In this document: positions 1 through 8,889 of the stretch, in pieces
How positions within the stretch are numbered: position 1 is the first letter of the stretch
How the letters are laid out: each line of letters starts with the position of its first letter
From: Sphingomonas sp.
Lineage (GTDB): Bacteria; Pseudomonadota; Alphaproteobacteria; Sphingomonadales; Sphingomonadaceae
DNA length: 64,000 nt
NCBI RefSeq assembly: GCF_017744835.1
Contig: NZ_JAGIAM010000001.1
Location: 496,001 to 560,000 of the forward strand
Direction: 5' to 3'
Notes under the pieces: model-generated
Databases searched by the model: none
The model's input: the letters and a program-made list of their open reading frames with translations, nothing else
Told to the model about the DNA's origin: nothing
Position numbers and translations under genes: made by a program

Positions 1-772
1 CGGTGCCCTCAAGGATGTAGCGGTGCAGACCCTGGAGGCGCAGGGTCACGAGGTCCAGGTCTCGGATCTTTACGGCCAGGACTGGAAGTCGCAGGTCGAC
101 CGGGCGGACTTTCCGGCCTTGGCCCCGGACGCACGCCTGGTTGTCGGTTATGCGTCAAAACTGGCATTCGAAAGCGGCACGCTGACCGCCGACGTCCGGG
201 CGGAGATCGACAAGCTGCTCTGGGCGGACCTGCTGATTCTGCAGTTCCCGCTCTGGTGGTATACCATGCCCGCGATCCTGAAGGGTTGGGTCGACCGGGT
301 TTTCGCCTATGGTTTCGCCTACGGCGTCGGCGAGCACAGCGACAAGCGCTGGGGTGATCGCTTCGGCGAAGGCACGCTCGCCGGCAAGAAGGCCATGCTG
401 GTCGTGACTGCAGGCGGCTGGGAGGACCATTATTCGCCGACCGGCGTGAATGGACCGATCGACGACCTGCTGTTTCCGATCAACCACGGCATTCTCTATT
501 ATCCCGGCTATGAAGTGCTGCCGCCGTTCGTGGTCTACAGCACCGATCGCCTCAAGGAGGGCGCGTTCGAACCCATTGCCGAGCGCCTGCGCGCGCGCAT
601 GGCGACGCTCGGGACGACACCGCCGATCCCTTACCGCTCGCAAAATGGCGGCGACTACGACATCCCGAGCATGAAGCTGCGGCCGCAGCATGCACGCCCA
701 GGCGTGTCGGGTTTTGCGCTTCACCTGGGTGCCGAGGCGGCCGCCGCCAGGTCACAGTCCGGTCCGGACTGA
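1..772 (+). CDS. NAD(P)H-quinone oxidoreductase, flavodoxin fold (5' partial)
   Basis: Two-electron quinone reductase of the NQO1/MdaB type, a soluble FMN or FAD enzyme that reduces quinones with NAD(P)H. The reading frame is open from base 2, so the true start lies left of the window; about 256 residues are visible. The segment LQFPLWWYTMPAILKGWVDR, near residues 80-100 of the visible part, is the family hallmark that packs against the flavin, and GGWEDHYSP follows where the second nicotinamide-side loop is expected. The missing N-terminus should carry the first flavin phosphate loop. It is co-directional with nothing visible and converges on the MFS gene downstream. The family assignment is firm; the substrate is not visible. 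Confidence 0.88.
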   Translation, partial: GALKDVAVQTLEAQGHEVQVSDLYGQDWKSQVDRADFPALAPDARLVVGYASKLAFESGTLTADVRAEIDKLLWADLLILQFPLWWYTMPAILKGWVDRVFAYGFAYGVGEHSDKRWGDRFGEGTLAGKKAMLVVTAGGWEDHYSPTGVNGPIDDLLFPINHGILYYPGYEVLPPFVVYSTDRLKEGAFEPIAERLRARMATLGTTPPIPYRSQNGGDYDIPSMKLRPQHARPGVSGFALHLGAEAAAARSQSGPD

Positions 773-830
773 AAGGCGTTGGGTCAGGCCTCAACGGAGT
801 TGCTGGATAGCCCAACCTTCTGCTCTTCGC

Positions 831-2261
831 TCAGGAAGCGTTTTTAGCCGGCTTACCCGGGACCAGTACGATCAAGAGCGAGAGGCCGATGCCCGCGGCT
901 GCGAGGTAAAAGGCCGTGTGCATTCCGACGATCGTAGCTGCCTTCAAAGCCTCTCCTGAATGGCCAACCGTCGCCGCGTTGGCGACCGCGATCAAAATGG
1001 CGAGGCCAATCGCGTTGCCGACATTGAGGGTTGTCGAGGCCATACCGGACGCGACACCCTGCTCCTCGTGGTCAACGCCAGTGGCGGCGGCGATCCACAT
1101 GCCCGTCCAAACAATTCCTTGCCCGATACCGGACACTATCAGGCCTGGGACGATGTGGAGATAAGCTCCCTCGACCGCAGCGCCTGGGACGATCAGCAGC
1201 GTGCCGGCCGCGCCGATTACGAGACCGGCGATCAGCGTGGGGCGGATTGAACTGCGGGTCGCAAGACGCTCGCCGATCTGCGTTCCTGCCGCGATCGATA
1301 TGGACGGCACGAGGAAAGCCAGGCCCGTTTGCAGCGCCGTCATCCCCTGCACATTCTGAAACAGGACCGTGAGGAAGTAAGGAAGCGTGCCGAAGGTTGC
1401 CATGTAGAGGAAGGTGATGGTCATGCCGGCGACGAGGTTTTTGTTACGAAACAGCCGAAGCGGCATGAGTGGGTCGGAACTGCGGGTTTCGATGACGGCA
1501 AAGATGACTAACAGGGCAAGGGCCGCCGCCGCGCTCCACATGATACTCGGCGCCGTCCATCCGTATTCCGGCCCCTGCACCAGCGCGAAGACGAGCAATG
1601 TTGCGCCCCCGGTCACAGTAATTGCGCCCGCCAGATCGAAGCTCCGGCGCTCATGGTCCTTGGCATCCTTGGGAATGACGAGGAATGCGGCGACAATGGC
1701 AATACCCGCAAGAAGGACATTGACGTAGAACACGGACGGCCAGCCGAACGCGGCTGTCAGGAACCCTCCGGCAATGGCGCCGATGGTCAGGCCACTGGCG
1801 CCAGCGCCACCCCAGATTGCCAGGGCGCGGTTACGCTCCGGTCCCTCGGCGAAGAGGCGGTTCACCAGCGAGAGTGTCGCCGGAAAGAGAAAGGCGCCGC
1901 CGATACCCTGCACGGCGCGCGCTGCGACCATGACCTCTGGCGATGTGGCAAGCCCGCCCACGAGAGACGAAACTGCATAGAGCCAAAGGGCGAAGATGAA
2001 CATTCGGCGCTGGCCGATGAGATCCGCTGCGCGTCCCCCGAACAGGAGGAAACCGCCCGTAAAGACGGTGTAAGCGCTGATGACCCACTGAAGGGTCTGG
2101 TCGGAGAAGCCGAGGCCGGAGCCGATTTCCGGCAGCGCCACGAAGACGATATTGAGATCGAGCGCGATGATTAACTGTGCGAATGCGAGCAGAGCCAAGG
2201 TCGCCCCCCGGCCTGTGCTCGTGCGGCCTGATGATTCAAGCAATTGTGATGCCGTGCTCAC
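831..2261 (-). CDS. MFS drug exporter, DHA2 (EmrB/QacA) type
   Basis: Inner-membrane proton-driven exporter of about 14 predicted transmembrane helices (476 aa, usual length for DHA2). Near residues 33-44, ALDLNIVFVALP is the TM1 motif of the 14-helix drug exporters, and GGRAADLIGQRRMF near residues 75-88 is the cytoplasmic motif A. The start is GTG at 2261, preceded by GGAG at good spacing. It is transcribed divergently from a TetR gene, and the 98-bp gap holds two matching palindromes, so the exporter is very probably repressed by that TetR protein and induced by its substrate. The exported compound cannot be told from sequence. Confidence 0.92.
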   Translation of the reverse strand: MSTASQLLESSGRTSTGRGATLALLAFAQLIIALDLNIVFVALPEIGSGLGFSDQTLQWVISAYTVFTGGFLLFGGRAADLIGQRRMFIFALWLYAVSSLVGGLATSPEVMVAARAVQGIGGAFLFPATLSLVNRLFAEGPERNRALAIWGGAGASGLTIGAIAGGFLTAAFGWPSVFYVNVLLAGIAIVAAFLVIPKDAKDHERRSFDLAGAITVTGGATLLVFALVQGPEYGWTAPSIMWSAAAALALLVIFAVIETRSSDPLMPLRLFRNKNLVAGMTITFLYMATFGTLPYFLTVLFQNVQGMTALQTGLAFLVPSISIAAGTQIGERLATRSSIRPTLIAGLVIGAAGTLLIVPGAAVEGAYLHIVPGLIVSGIGQGIVWTGMWIAAATGVDHEEQGVASGMASTTLNVGNAIGLAILIAVANAATVGHSGEALKAATIVGMHTAFYLAAAGIGLSLLIVLVPGKPAKNAS

Positions 2262-2276
2262 GCGGTGCTCCGGAAG

Positions 2277-2298
2277 TTCTTGAATGATCGCTCAAGAA
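2277..2298. promoter_or_regulatory. TetR operator 1 (exporter-proximal)
   Basis: Perfect inverted repeat TTCTTGA-N8-TCAAGAA with GATC exactly at its centre (2286-2289). It sits 16 bp upstream of the exporter start codon, where a bound repressor would block transcription. It matches the second palindrome at 2331-2346 in the pattern TTGA-N2-GATC-N2-TCAA. The repeat is seen directly; binding by the adjacent TetR protein is inference. Confidence 0.7.
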
Positions 2299-2330
2299 TC
2301 CTCGCTTGAATTCCGATGTCAAGTTATTTA

Positions 2331-2346
2331 TTGACCGATCATTCAA
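2331..2346. promoter_or_regulatory. TetR operator 2 (regulator-proximal)
   Basis: Second copy of TTGA-N2-GATC-N2-TCAA, centred 51 bp from operator 1 and ending 13 bp before the TetR start codon. Its position argues that the regulator starts at 2360 and not at the upstream in-frame codon at 2306, because the latter would put the operator inside the gene. The arrangement suggests autorepression as well as control of the exporter. Confidence 0.68.
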
Positions 2347-2359
2347 GAACGGAGATAAA

Positions 2360-2953
2360 ATGGCGCGCCCACGGGAGTTTGACCGAGATGTCGCATTGGC
2401 GACGGCTCAGGAGGCCTTCTGGGCTCAGGGTTACGAGGGGACGTCGATCTCCGACCTTGTGTCGGCGCTTGGCTTGGCGCCTGCGCGCATCTACGCGGCA
2501 TTCGGTTCCAAGGAAGAACTCTTCCGGGAAGCCGTTGCGCTCTATGAAGCTAACGAAGGCAGCTTCGTCGCCACGGCTCTTGCGCAGGAATCGACCGCCC
2601 GCCAAGCCGTCACGCGCATGTTGAGCGATGCGATCGAGATTTATACCAGGCCGGGAAAGCCGAAGGGATGCCTTGTGGTTTCCGCAGCGGTCAGCAGTGC
2701 TCCGCAAAATGACGCCGTGCGTGAGTTTCTGTCGCAACGCCGATGCGCGCAGGAAGCACTGATCGCTGACCGCCTGAAGCGTGCTCGCAATGACGGCGAC
2801 CTATCTCCGGCCACGGATGCGGACGCGCTGGCGACAACGATCTCAACGCTGCTTGTCGGCATTTCCATGAAGGCCCGCGATGGTGCATCCAGGGAAAGAC
2901 TTCAGAAGATGTCCACCTTCGCCGTCGCCGCGATGTTCGGGTCGCCGGAGTGA
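2360..2953 (+). CDS. TetR/AcrR family repressor
   Basis: DNA-binding repressor of 197 aa. Residues 11-52 form the TetR helix-turn-helix domain (the ATAQEAFWAQGYEGTSISDL stretch, then a recognition helix ending in YAAFGSKEELF). The C-terminal ligand domain is of the TetR_C type found in regulators of efflux pumps and oxidoreductases. The ATG at 2360 was chosen because GGAG lies 6 nt upstream and MARPREFD is the usual N-terminus of this subgroup. It is divergent from the DHA2 exporter, with paired operators between them. The ligand is unknown. Confidence 0.9.
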   Translation: MARPREFDRDVALATAQEAFWAQGYEGTSISDLVSALGLAPARIYAAFGSKEELFREAVALYEANEGSFVATALAQESTARQAVTRMLSDAIEIYTRPGKPKGCLVVSAAVSSAPQNDAVREFLSQRRCAQEALIADRLKRARNDGDLSPATDADALATTISTLLVGISMKARDGASRERLQKMSTFAVAAMFGSPE

Positions 2954-3183
2954 TACTCCGCCTGAAGCCCCCGCCTGAACGCATCACGCCCCAGCTCGGA
3001 CCGGGGCGACCAGGTAAGCTGCTATCGGGAAAACCATCGGCCTCAAAGCCGCGGCACCTCCGGCCCCATCCCTGACGGGTTTCCCCGACGACGAGTTCGA
3101 TCCAGGGTATGCGGGCTATCTGGCGAGCGCGGCAGCGCCCGCGCCGCTGCGCTCGCCGCGCCCACTTCTTCGGACCGGCAAAG

Positions 3184-5133
3184 CTAGTCGCTGCTCCGCG
3201 TACGGCGGCCGAGATCGTAGCTGAGTATGGCACGCAGGGTGCGCGGCGCGGCCGCGCTCAGCAGGCCCGACGAGCCCACGGCCCAGCGTTCCTCGTCGAA
3301 GATATTGCTTGCAAGGACTCGAAGCTGGGCGGCCTTGCCGGCAAGCTCGAAGCGATGCCGAATGCCGAGATTGACGGTTCGCAAGGCAGGCGCGCGCAGC
3401 GTATTTGCCGCATCCACCCAGCGGGCGCCCTGGAAAGTGAATTGAAAATCGAGCGACCAACCGCGAGCAAGCTCTCGCTCGAGGCCGAGATTGGCGACCT
3501 TCGACGAGACGCCGACCGGCTCGTCGCCGATGATGCCGGCCTCGACCAGCGGCCCTTCAATTGTCGGCTGGAAGGCGACGGCGCCGACCACGATCTGTGT
3601 CCTTTGATCCAGCTTGCCGGCAAGCGAGACTTCCACCCCGCGGTGACGCACGCGCCCGATCGGCCCGAAGACGTTGCTGTCGGGCCGCAGGCCCATGGTC
3701 GACTTGGAAACCTCGAAGCCCGCGGCGATGAGTGCCAGGCCGTCGGTGATCGCATAGCGGGCTCCAAGTTCCCATTGCCTCGCCGTCACGGGCGCAAGCA
3801 CCTCATTGCGATTGGCCGCATTCTGCGGTGCCACGCCGGATTCTTCGAGGCCCGTCACCCAGCTCGCGAACAGCCTGAGGCGCCGGGTCGGCGTGACAAG
3901 CAGCGAGGCATTGCCGAGAAGCCTCTCATGGACGCCGCGACTTGGCGCTTGGCCAAGTCCGGCCCGGGTCTTCTCGTAGCGGGTCCAATGCGCTGCCGCC
4001 TGAAGCTCAGCCAGGCTGCCCAGGCTCACGCCGTAGCCGAGCGACCCGGTGACCTGGTTCACCCGGTCCCGGCCTGAGATTCCCGACCACTCTTCTACCA
4101 CGACGCGGCCCGGCCGCGTACCGGCTTCAAATTCGCCAAGCGGAACCGCCAGGCTCGATGTCAGGCCCACGTTGCTCTGCCGCGCCCGCGCGGAGAGCGC
4201 GAGCCGATGGCGGAAACGGCCGTTCCCGAGCAGGCGGGCGACCCGCACCTCGCCGGAATCCGAGACACTCGTCCTTGGGCCACTGATGAACAGCGTTCCG
4301 GTGGCACGCCCGTCTGCGCGGACTGCGGCAACAGCGAAATCCTCGCGCTCCGCTTCATAATAGGAGCGGAAGGCGGACGCGCTGAACGCCCATGGACCAA
4401 CAACACCGTCATAAAGGAGGCCGGCGTTCACATTGAGCGCCTCGTATCGAGCCCATCGCGGGGCATAGTTGATTGTGCGCGCTTCGAGCGGCGGCAAGCC
4501 ATCGCCCGCTGCCGCAACCGCATCCTCGCCGTCGTAGTTTCGCCAGTAGAACTGCGCAAAGCCCCGCAGACGGTGCGCGGGCGCCAGCCGCTGCTCCACC
4601 ACCAGCCCGGCGTCGAGCGCCGCGCCTCGAGCGCCACTTTGCCAGCGCGCATCGGGCCTCCAGACAATCCCGCCGGCGATCCCGCCATCCGGGAGGTGCC
4701 AGGCGCCGTCCGCCTGCACGAAGCGCGTGCCGTAATCGCGCAGGCCCCCTGCAATCGAGAGGAAGTCCTCGCTGCCTGGCGAACGCAGCCGATAATTCAC
4801 CACCCCGCTCGGTGCCGGATAGGGCAGCCTGGCGGCATTGACGCCGACGCGAACGCCGACCCCGGCCACGACCGGGTCGTTAAGCGGTACGATCTTGCTA
4901 AAATAGGCGTCTTCGATGCGGTAGGCGCCCGACGCCTGCAGGTCGAACCCGCGAACCTGGTTCTCGTTGTAAAGTCCGACCTGCTCGATGCCCACGCGCT
5001 CACCGAAGGCGTCTGCCGCGCTCTGCACGGCGCTTTCCTGGGCGAAAGCCGGGGCAGACAGGCAGGATACGCCGACAAGCGCGCCCCGAAATATCTCGGC
5101 TGTCCGGCGCGGCCGAATTCTCTTGGCGTCCAT
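3184..5133 (-). CDS. TonB-dependent outer-membrane receptor
   Basis: Outer-membrane beta-barrel receptor that imports a ligand with energy from TonB-ExbBD. The protein is 649 aa from ATG 5133, which follows GGAGATGAAGAA; a longer frame to 5226 has no better site. A signal peptide ends at APAFAQ (about residue 30). A short plug region follows, then repeated aromatic beta-strand pairs, and the last residues are consistent with a terminal barrel strand. The N-terminal plug lacks a clear TonB box and is rather short, as in siderophore-type receptors of sphingomonads. The TPR/HEXXH protein gene lies upstream on the same strand with a 261-bp gap, so the two may share a substrate. Confidence 0.85.
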   Translation of the reverse strand: MDAKRIRPRRTAEIFRGALVGVSCLSAPAFAQESAVQSAADAFGERVGIEQVGLYNENQVRGFDLQASGAYRIEDAYFSKIVPLNDPVVAGVGVRVGVNAARLPYPAPSGVVNYRLRSPGSEDFLSIAGGLRDYGTRFVQADGAWHLPDGGIAGGIVWRPDARWQSGARGAALDAGLVVEQRLAPAHRLRGFAQFYWRNYDGEDAVAAAGDGLPPLEARTINYAPRWARYEALNVNAGLLYDGVVGPWAFSASAFRSYYEAEREDFAVAAVRADGRATGTLFISGPRTSVSDSGEVRVARLLGNGRFRHRLALSARARQSNVGLTSSLAVPLGEFEAGTRPGRVVVEEWSGISGRDRVNQVTGSLGYGVSLGSLAELQAAAHWTRYEKTRAGLGQAPSRGVHERLLGNASLLVTPTRRLRLFASWVTGLEESGVAPQNAANRNEVLAPVTARQWELGARYAITDGLALIAAGFEVSKSTMGLRPDSNVFGPIGRVRHRGVEVSLAGKLDQRTQIVVGAVAFQPTIEGPLVEAGIIGDEPVGVSSKVANLGLERELARGWSLDFQFTFQGARWVDAANTLRAPALRTVNLGIRHRFELAGKAAQLRVLASNIFDEERWAVGSSGLLSAAAPRTLRAILSYDLGRRTRSSD

Positions 5134-5394
5134 TTCTTCATCTCCAGTCGTTCCGGGGGCCGACCTAGACGGAGGGAAGAACTGCATTTGCGCGTTCAGC
5201 ACGGGCTCGCTGCGTGCTGCTCGCAAACCGCGCGCGGGAATCGCCGGAAGGCCGCATCGGCAGCCCGACCTAGGGATCCTGTCCGCCCTGCCGCAATCAT
5301 CCTCGGTGTCGAAATGCCGGCAAGGCTGGTCGACGGCAAACGGCCAACAGCCTCCTCGAATTCACATCGCGGGCGGCCGTCAATCCGACTTGAT

Positions 5395-7212
5395 CTAGCG
5401 GGTCTCCGGATCGAGGCTTTCGGCGACCATGCGAAGTTGGGCGTCGCTGAGCAGGTCGAGCTGGCAAAGCTGGCACCGGCCGGAATCGAAGCCGTCCACC
5501 GCCTCCTTGTGCTCGCGCATCCAGGCGATCAAATCGCGCAGCAGCCGCTCGTTGGCGATGCCGTGGCCGGTCGTGCCGCCGATCAGCCGACCATAGATCG
5601 AACCCAGCATCACCCTCGGCGAGGTGCTGTAGCGCAGTTCGGATAGCTTGGCGCGATATTCGAGCTCGTCGTCGGACAGTGCCTGCGCGCCGGCATAGCT
5701 CAGTTGGTCCAGCGCATGCCGGCCCTCGTGGAGATGGATGGTTCCTTCGAAACTGCGATCATACCAAAGCCTTGCAAAGCGGCGCGGAAACGTGGCGGGG
5801 TCGTCACCGGCGACGCGCAGTTCGCGAGCGAGCGCATCGATCGCCTGCACCCGGATGCGATCGGCAAGCCCCGGCAAGAAGGCGATGGGTTCGGTCCGCG
5901 CGATATCGGCATCACCGGCGCTGCGCCTCTCCATCAGGGCTAGGTAGCGCTCGCGCGCGGGCCCGCCACTCGCGACCGCTGCCCAGTCAAGCGCGCTTTG
6001 GACGTAGCGCGCGCGCACCTGAATGATCTGCCCGTCGGCGGCCCAGCCACCGGGCGCGAAGGTGCCATCGCCGAGCCATCCCGAAAAGCCGTTGGCGATC
6101 ATGTTGTCCAGAGAGATGAAGCGCACCTCGCCCTGCCGCCTGCTCTGGCGCACCTCTTCGCTTCGGTCGGTCGAGACGTGGCCGAGGTGGAGGCCGCTCA
6201 CGCCGTTGCTTCGTCCGGTCGTGCCGAAGAGGCCCCAGAGCTCGCGCAGCGCGGGCCAGGGATCGTCCGCCGGATGTCCCGCCGCCGCCACCGCATCCTT
6301 GAGGGCTTGCACGAGGTTCGCTTCGAAAGGCGCATCGTCGGGGCGCTCGCCGCGCGCCCAGGCACGATCGTGCGCGAGCAGAAGCGCCGCGAGGCGGCGA
6401 CGCATCTCGAGATATGCCAGCGGCGCCTTCCACGCCTCGCCCTTGGCACGGCCATCGATAAGACGCTCAGCTTCGTCGGCAAATCCGCCGCGGATGAGGA
6501 GCTTTACCAGGGCAAGCCTGTCGAATTCAGAAGCGCCGGGGGCAAGGCCTGCCTCAAAGGTGCGGCGCACCTCGGCGTCGGAGCCGCCGAAGGCCTGCGG
6601 CTTGACCGTGGCATCAAGCCAGTAGAAATCGCGCCAGCCCTCCAGCGCCAGCGCTCGGTCGGCAAGGCCTAGGCCGATCGCCAGGCGTAGCCGCGCGCCG
6701 GCGAGCGAGGCGCGTGCAAGCTCGGACAGCCCGCCGAGCATCGCCCTTGCCGTTTCGAGGTTCGGCCGCCGCGTCGCGAGCGGCCCCGCCGCCGCCTGGT
6801 CGACCGATGCCTTGATAATTTCGAGGAGCACGCCCGACTCCAGAGCTGCGCAGCGCTCGCGGTAGGGCATCAAGGCCGCTGACGTTTCGCTAGGCCGGCC
6901 GCTGGCACTGAGGATACGTCCGAGCAGCACCGCTGCGCCGCAGGGGTCGGGATGGCTCGGCAGGACGCGCTTCAATCGATCGATGGCATCGGCTGGGCGA
7001 TTGTGGACGAGCCAAGCGATCCGCGCCATTTCGGTCTCGGCAACGCCGGTCACGTCGGACGGGCAGGATGCTGCCGCCAGAGCCGCATAGGCGCGTTCGG
7101 CCGCGGCGACGTCATAGACGCCGTACGCTGCCCGCGCCTGCTCGAGCCGTGTTGCGCAATCCGCGGATGGGGCGGTTATCGAGGCGACTGTGAGGAGCAA
7201 GGAGGCAATCAT
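5395..7212 (-). CDS. Exported TPR-like protein with C-terminal HEXXH motif
   Basis: I do not recognise a named family. The 605-aa protein begins with a signal peptide (IASLLLTVASITAPSADC). A long alanine/leucine-rich helical region of repeat-like segments resembling TPR solenoids follows (about residues 20-330). Near residue 495 it carries HEGRHALDQ, an exact HEXXH zinc-peptidase motif, followed 20-30 residues later by acidic residues (DDELEYRAKLSE) that could supply the third ligand. Two cysteines in CQLC lie near the C-terminus. The protein is probably periplasmic. The ATG at 7212 is preferred over an in-frame ATG at 7239 because it puts the hydrophobic signal at the N-terminus. It lies upstream of the TonB receptor, so a role in processing or sensing the imported ligand is possible but unproven. 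Confidence 0.65.
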   Translation of the reverse strand: MIASLLLTVASITAPSADCATRLEQARAAYGVYDVAAAERAYAALAAASCPSDVTGVAETEMARIAWLVHNRPADAIDRLKRVLPSHPDPCGAAVLLGRILSASGRPSETSAALMPYRERCAALESGVLLEIIKASVDQAAAGPLATRRPNLETARAMLGGLSELARASLAGARLRLAIGLGLADRALALEGWRDFYWLDATVKPQAFGGSDAEVRRTFEAGLAPGASEFDRLALVKLLIRGGFADEAERLIDGRAKGEAWKAPLAYLEMRRRLAALLLAHDRAWARGERPDDAPFEANLVQALKDAVAAAGHPADDPWPALRELWGLFGTTGRSNGVSGLHLGHVSTDRSEEVRQSRRQGEVRFISLDNMIANGFSGWLGDGTFAPGGWAADGQIIQVRARYVQSALDWAAVASGGPARERYLALMERRSAGDADIARTEPIAFLPGLADRIRVQAIDALARELRVAGDDPATFPRRFARLWYDRSFEGTIHLHEGRHALDQLSYAGAQALSDDELEYRAKLSELRYSTSPRVMLGSIYGRLIGGTTGHGIANERLLRDLIAWMREHKEAVDGFDSGRCQLCQLDLLSDAQLRMVAESLDPETR

Positions 7213-7365
7213 GCCGTCGCCATGCCCGAAGCCGGCCATGGCGATCTTGAACTAAATGGCCATTGGGCGGCTAGTCGCTGCCTGCGGCTGCGAGCGCGGT
7301 CACCCGTTCATTCAGGTTGCGGGGAGTGGCTGACGGGCAGACGATACCGCCAGCGGCGTGGCTGG

Positions 7366-8052
7366 CTAATCCGACATGTCACGACGCCAGCGGGAGGGCG
7401 TCTCGCCGGTCAAGGCGAGCACGGCGCGGTTCATGTGCGCTTGGTCCGCGAAGCCGAGGTCGCATGCGATCGCCGCGAGCGGAGCGGGCGTCGTGAGAAT
7501 TGCGCGCCATGCGCGGCGAGCGCGCGCACGCGCCCTGAACTTGGCCGCCGACGTTCCGTAGAGATGCTGGAAGCGCCGCCGCAACGTACGTCGCGACAGG
7601 TTGCAGCTGGCTGCGAATGCGTCGAATTCGATATCCGCGCCGTTGACCAGCGAAAGCGCGAGCACGTCGGCCTCGTCATCGGCGAGGGCAGGCAGGCTAG
7701 GCCGGTCCCCGGCAAGGGCGTCGCTCACGCTGCATCCACGGCTGATCGCGTCGACAACGCGCTCGGGGTCGTCGGTGCGCATCGACTGCAGCCGCAAGGC
7801 GTCGGCGATCGAGAGCGGGACGTTGACGATCCGCACACCCCTTCGCGAGACGTGGTTGCCATGGCGCTCGAAGGGTAGATGCAGCACGGCATCCCCTGCC
7901 TGGATGGCGCAGCGTCCCTGGTCGCCCAGTTCCTCGTAGCTGCCCTCGAGCACGATCGCGAGGTAGGGCCGGCGATGCACGTGCCATGGAATGGTGCCAC
8001 TCGAAAGTCGCTGGATATCCATTGCTGACATAGCCTTTCCGAACGTCCTCAT
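7366..8052 (-). CDS. AraC family transcriptional regulator
   Basis: DNA-binding regulator of about 228 aa. The N-terminal half is a small cupin sensor (HVHRRPYLAIVLEGSYEE, then a second strand set with HGNHVSRRG), and the C-terminal part is a double helix-turn-helix (SRRTLRRRFQHLYGTS, then ACDLGFADQAHMNRAVLALTG). The ATG at 8052 overlaps the stop of the upstream membrane-protein gene as ATGA, so translation is probably coupled. ATG 8031, with GGAAAGG just upstream, is a fair alternative. It is the last gene of a three-gene unit running from 9423. The inducer is unknown. Confidence 0.88.
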   Translation of the reverse strand: MRTFGKAMSAMDIQRLSSGTIPWHVHRRPYLAIVLEGSYEELGDQGRCAIQAGDAVLHLPFERHGNHVSRRGVRIVNVPLSIADALRLQSMRTDDPERVVDAISRGCSVSDALAGDRPSLPALADDEADVLALSLVNGADIEFDAFAASCNLSRRTLRRRFQHLYGTSAAKFRARARARRAWRAILTTPAPLAAIACDLGFADQAHMNRAVLALTGETPSRWRRDMSD

Positions 8053-8852
8053 CCGCCAACGGATTGTTTCGGCGCTGACCGGCGTTGCCTGGCAGAAGCG
8101 CTCCAGACGAGATAGTCGCCAATGAGCCAGATGCTCCCGAGCATCGCCAGCGAAATCGCCCCTCCCGCCCAGCGCAGCCATTGATCGGGATGCGTGACGG
8201 CGCCCGGCAGCCACACCAAGGCGACGAAACACAGATACATGGCGCCTGCCGCGCGGGTACCGACAACGGCAAGGCGATTGGTGAGCAGCGCGACGCCGGC
8301 GGCGACATGCCCGGCCCCGGTGGCTAGCGCCCAGAACTCGCCGCTTCCCGGAAGCCAGGCCGGTACCATCTCGGCGGTGTTCTTCAGACCTATGAAATGC
8401 GAGAGCCCGAAAATCACCGAGAAGGTGCCGAAAGCGACGCGCGCAATCCACGGCGCCAGCGGTTCGGGCCTTGACGGCGTCGCCGCGCAGCGAGCCCAGA
8501 TGGTCGCGGCACCGAGCGCGACCCCCAGATCTTCCGCGATCCCCATGATCGACCCAAGGCCGCCGCGCGACAGCCATGCCGCGGCATAGAGGACGAAGAG
8601 GGTGCTTAGGACGATGGAGGCAATGGACCGGGTGCGCTCGAGCAGCAGTCCCGCGCCGGACAATACCAGCAGGGCGGCGGACAGGAACGCGAGCGGCTGC
8701 CTGAACGGAAGGCTCTCCGGAACCGGCTGCCAGAATACCGCGAAATCGCGCTGCAGGAAGCAGGCGATGCCGAAGCAGATCGTGCCGACGGCGAGAATGC
8801 CGATTCCAAGTCTCGGGTTTTCCCCTTCGGGCTCAAGTTCGATTGCGGACAT
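8049..8852 (-). CDS. DoxX-like multi-pass membrane protein (paralogue 1)
   Basis: Integral inner-membrane protein of 267 aa with about eight hydrophobic segments. The second half (VIFGLSHFIGLKNTAEMVPA, then PGSGEFWALATGAGHVAAG and HPDQWLRWAGGAISLAMLGS) has the DoxX/DoxD-like arrangement. The ATG at 8852 is chosen because AGGAG lies 9 nt upstream; the open frame further left is antisense noise. A clear paralogue sits at 29537-30394 and shares the same segments almost position for position. The AraC gene overlaps its stop codon. Its function is not established; DoxX-like proteins have been linked to redox or quinone-related roles. Confidence 0.75.
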   Translation of the reverse strand: MSAIELEPEGENPRLGIGILAVGTICFGIACFLQRDFAVFWQPVPESLPFRQPLAFLSAALLVLSGAGLLLERTRSIASIVLSTLFVLYAAAWLSRGGLGSIMGIAEDLGVALGAATIWARCAATPSRPEPLAPWIARVAFGTFSVIFGLSHFIGLKNTAEMVPAWLPGSGEFWALATGAGHVAAGVALLTNRLAVVGTRAAGAMYLCFVALVWLPGAVTHPDQWLRWAGGAISLAMLGSIWLIGDYLVWSASARQRRSAPKQSVGG

Positions 8853-8889
8853 TGAATGCTCCTGTGAAATGGGCATGCGCCCATGGGGG

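Noticed and set aside
2306..2360. Upstream start of the TetR gene at 2306
   Set aside because: It would put the second operator inside the gene and lacks a ribosome site; ATG 2360 has GGAG and the family N-terminus.
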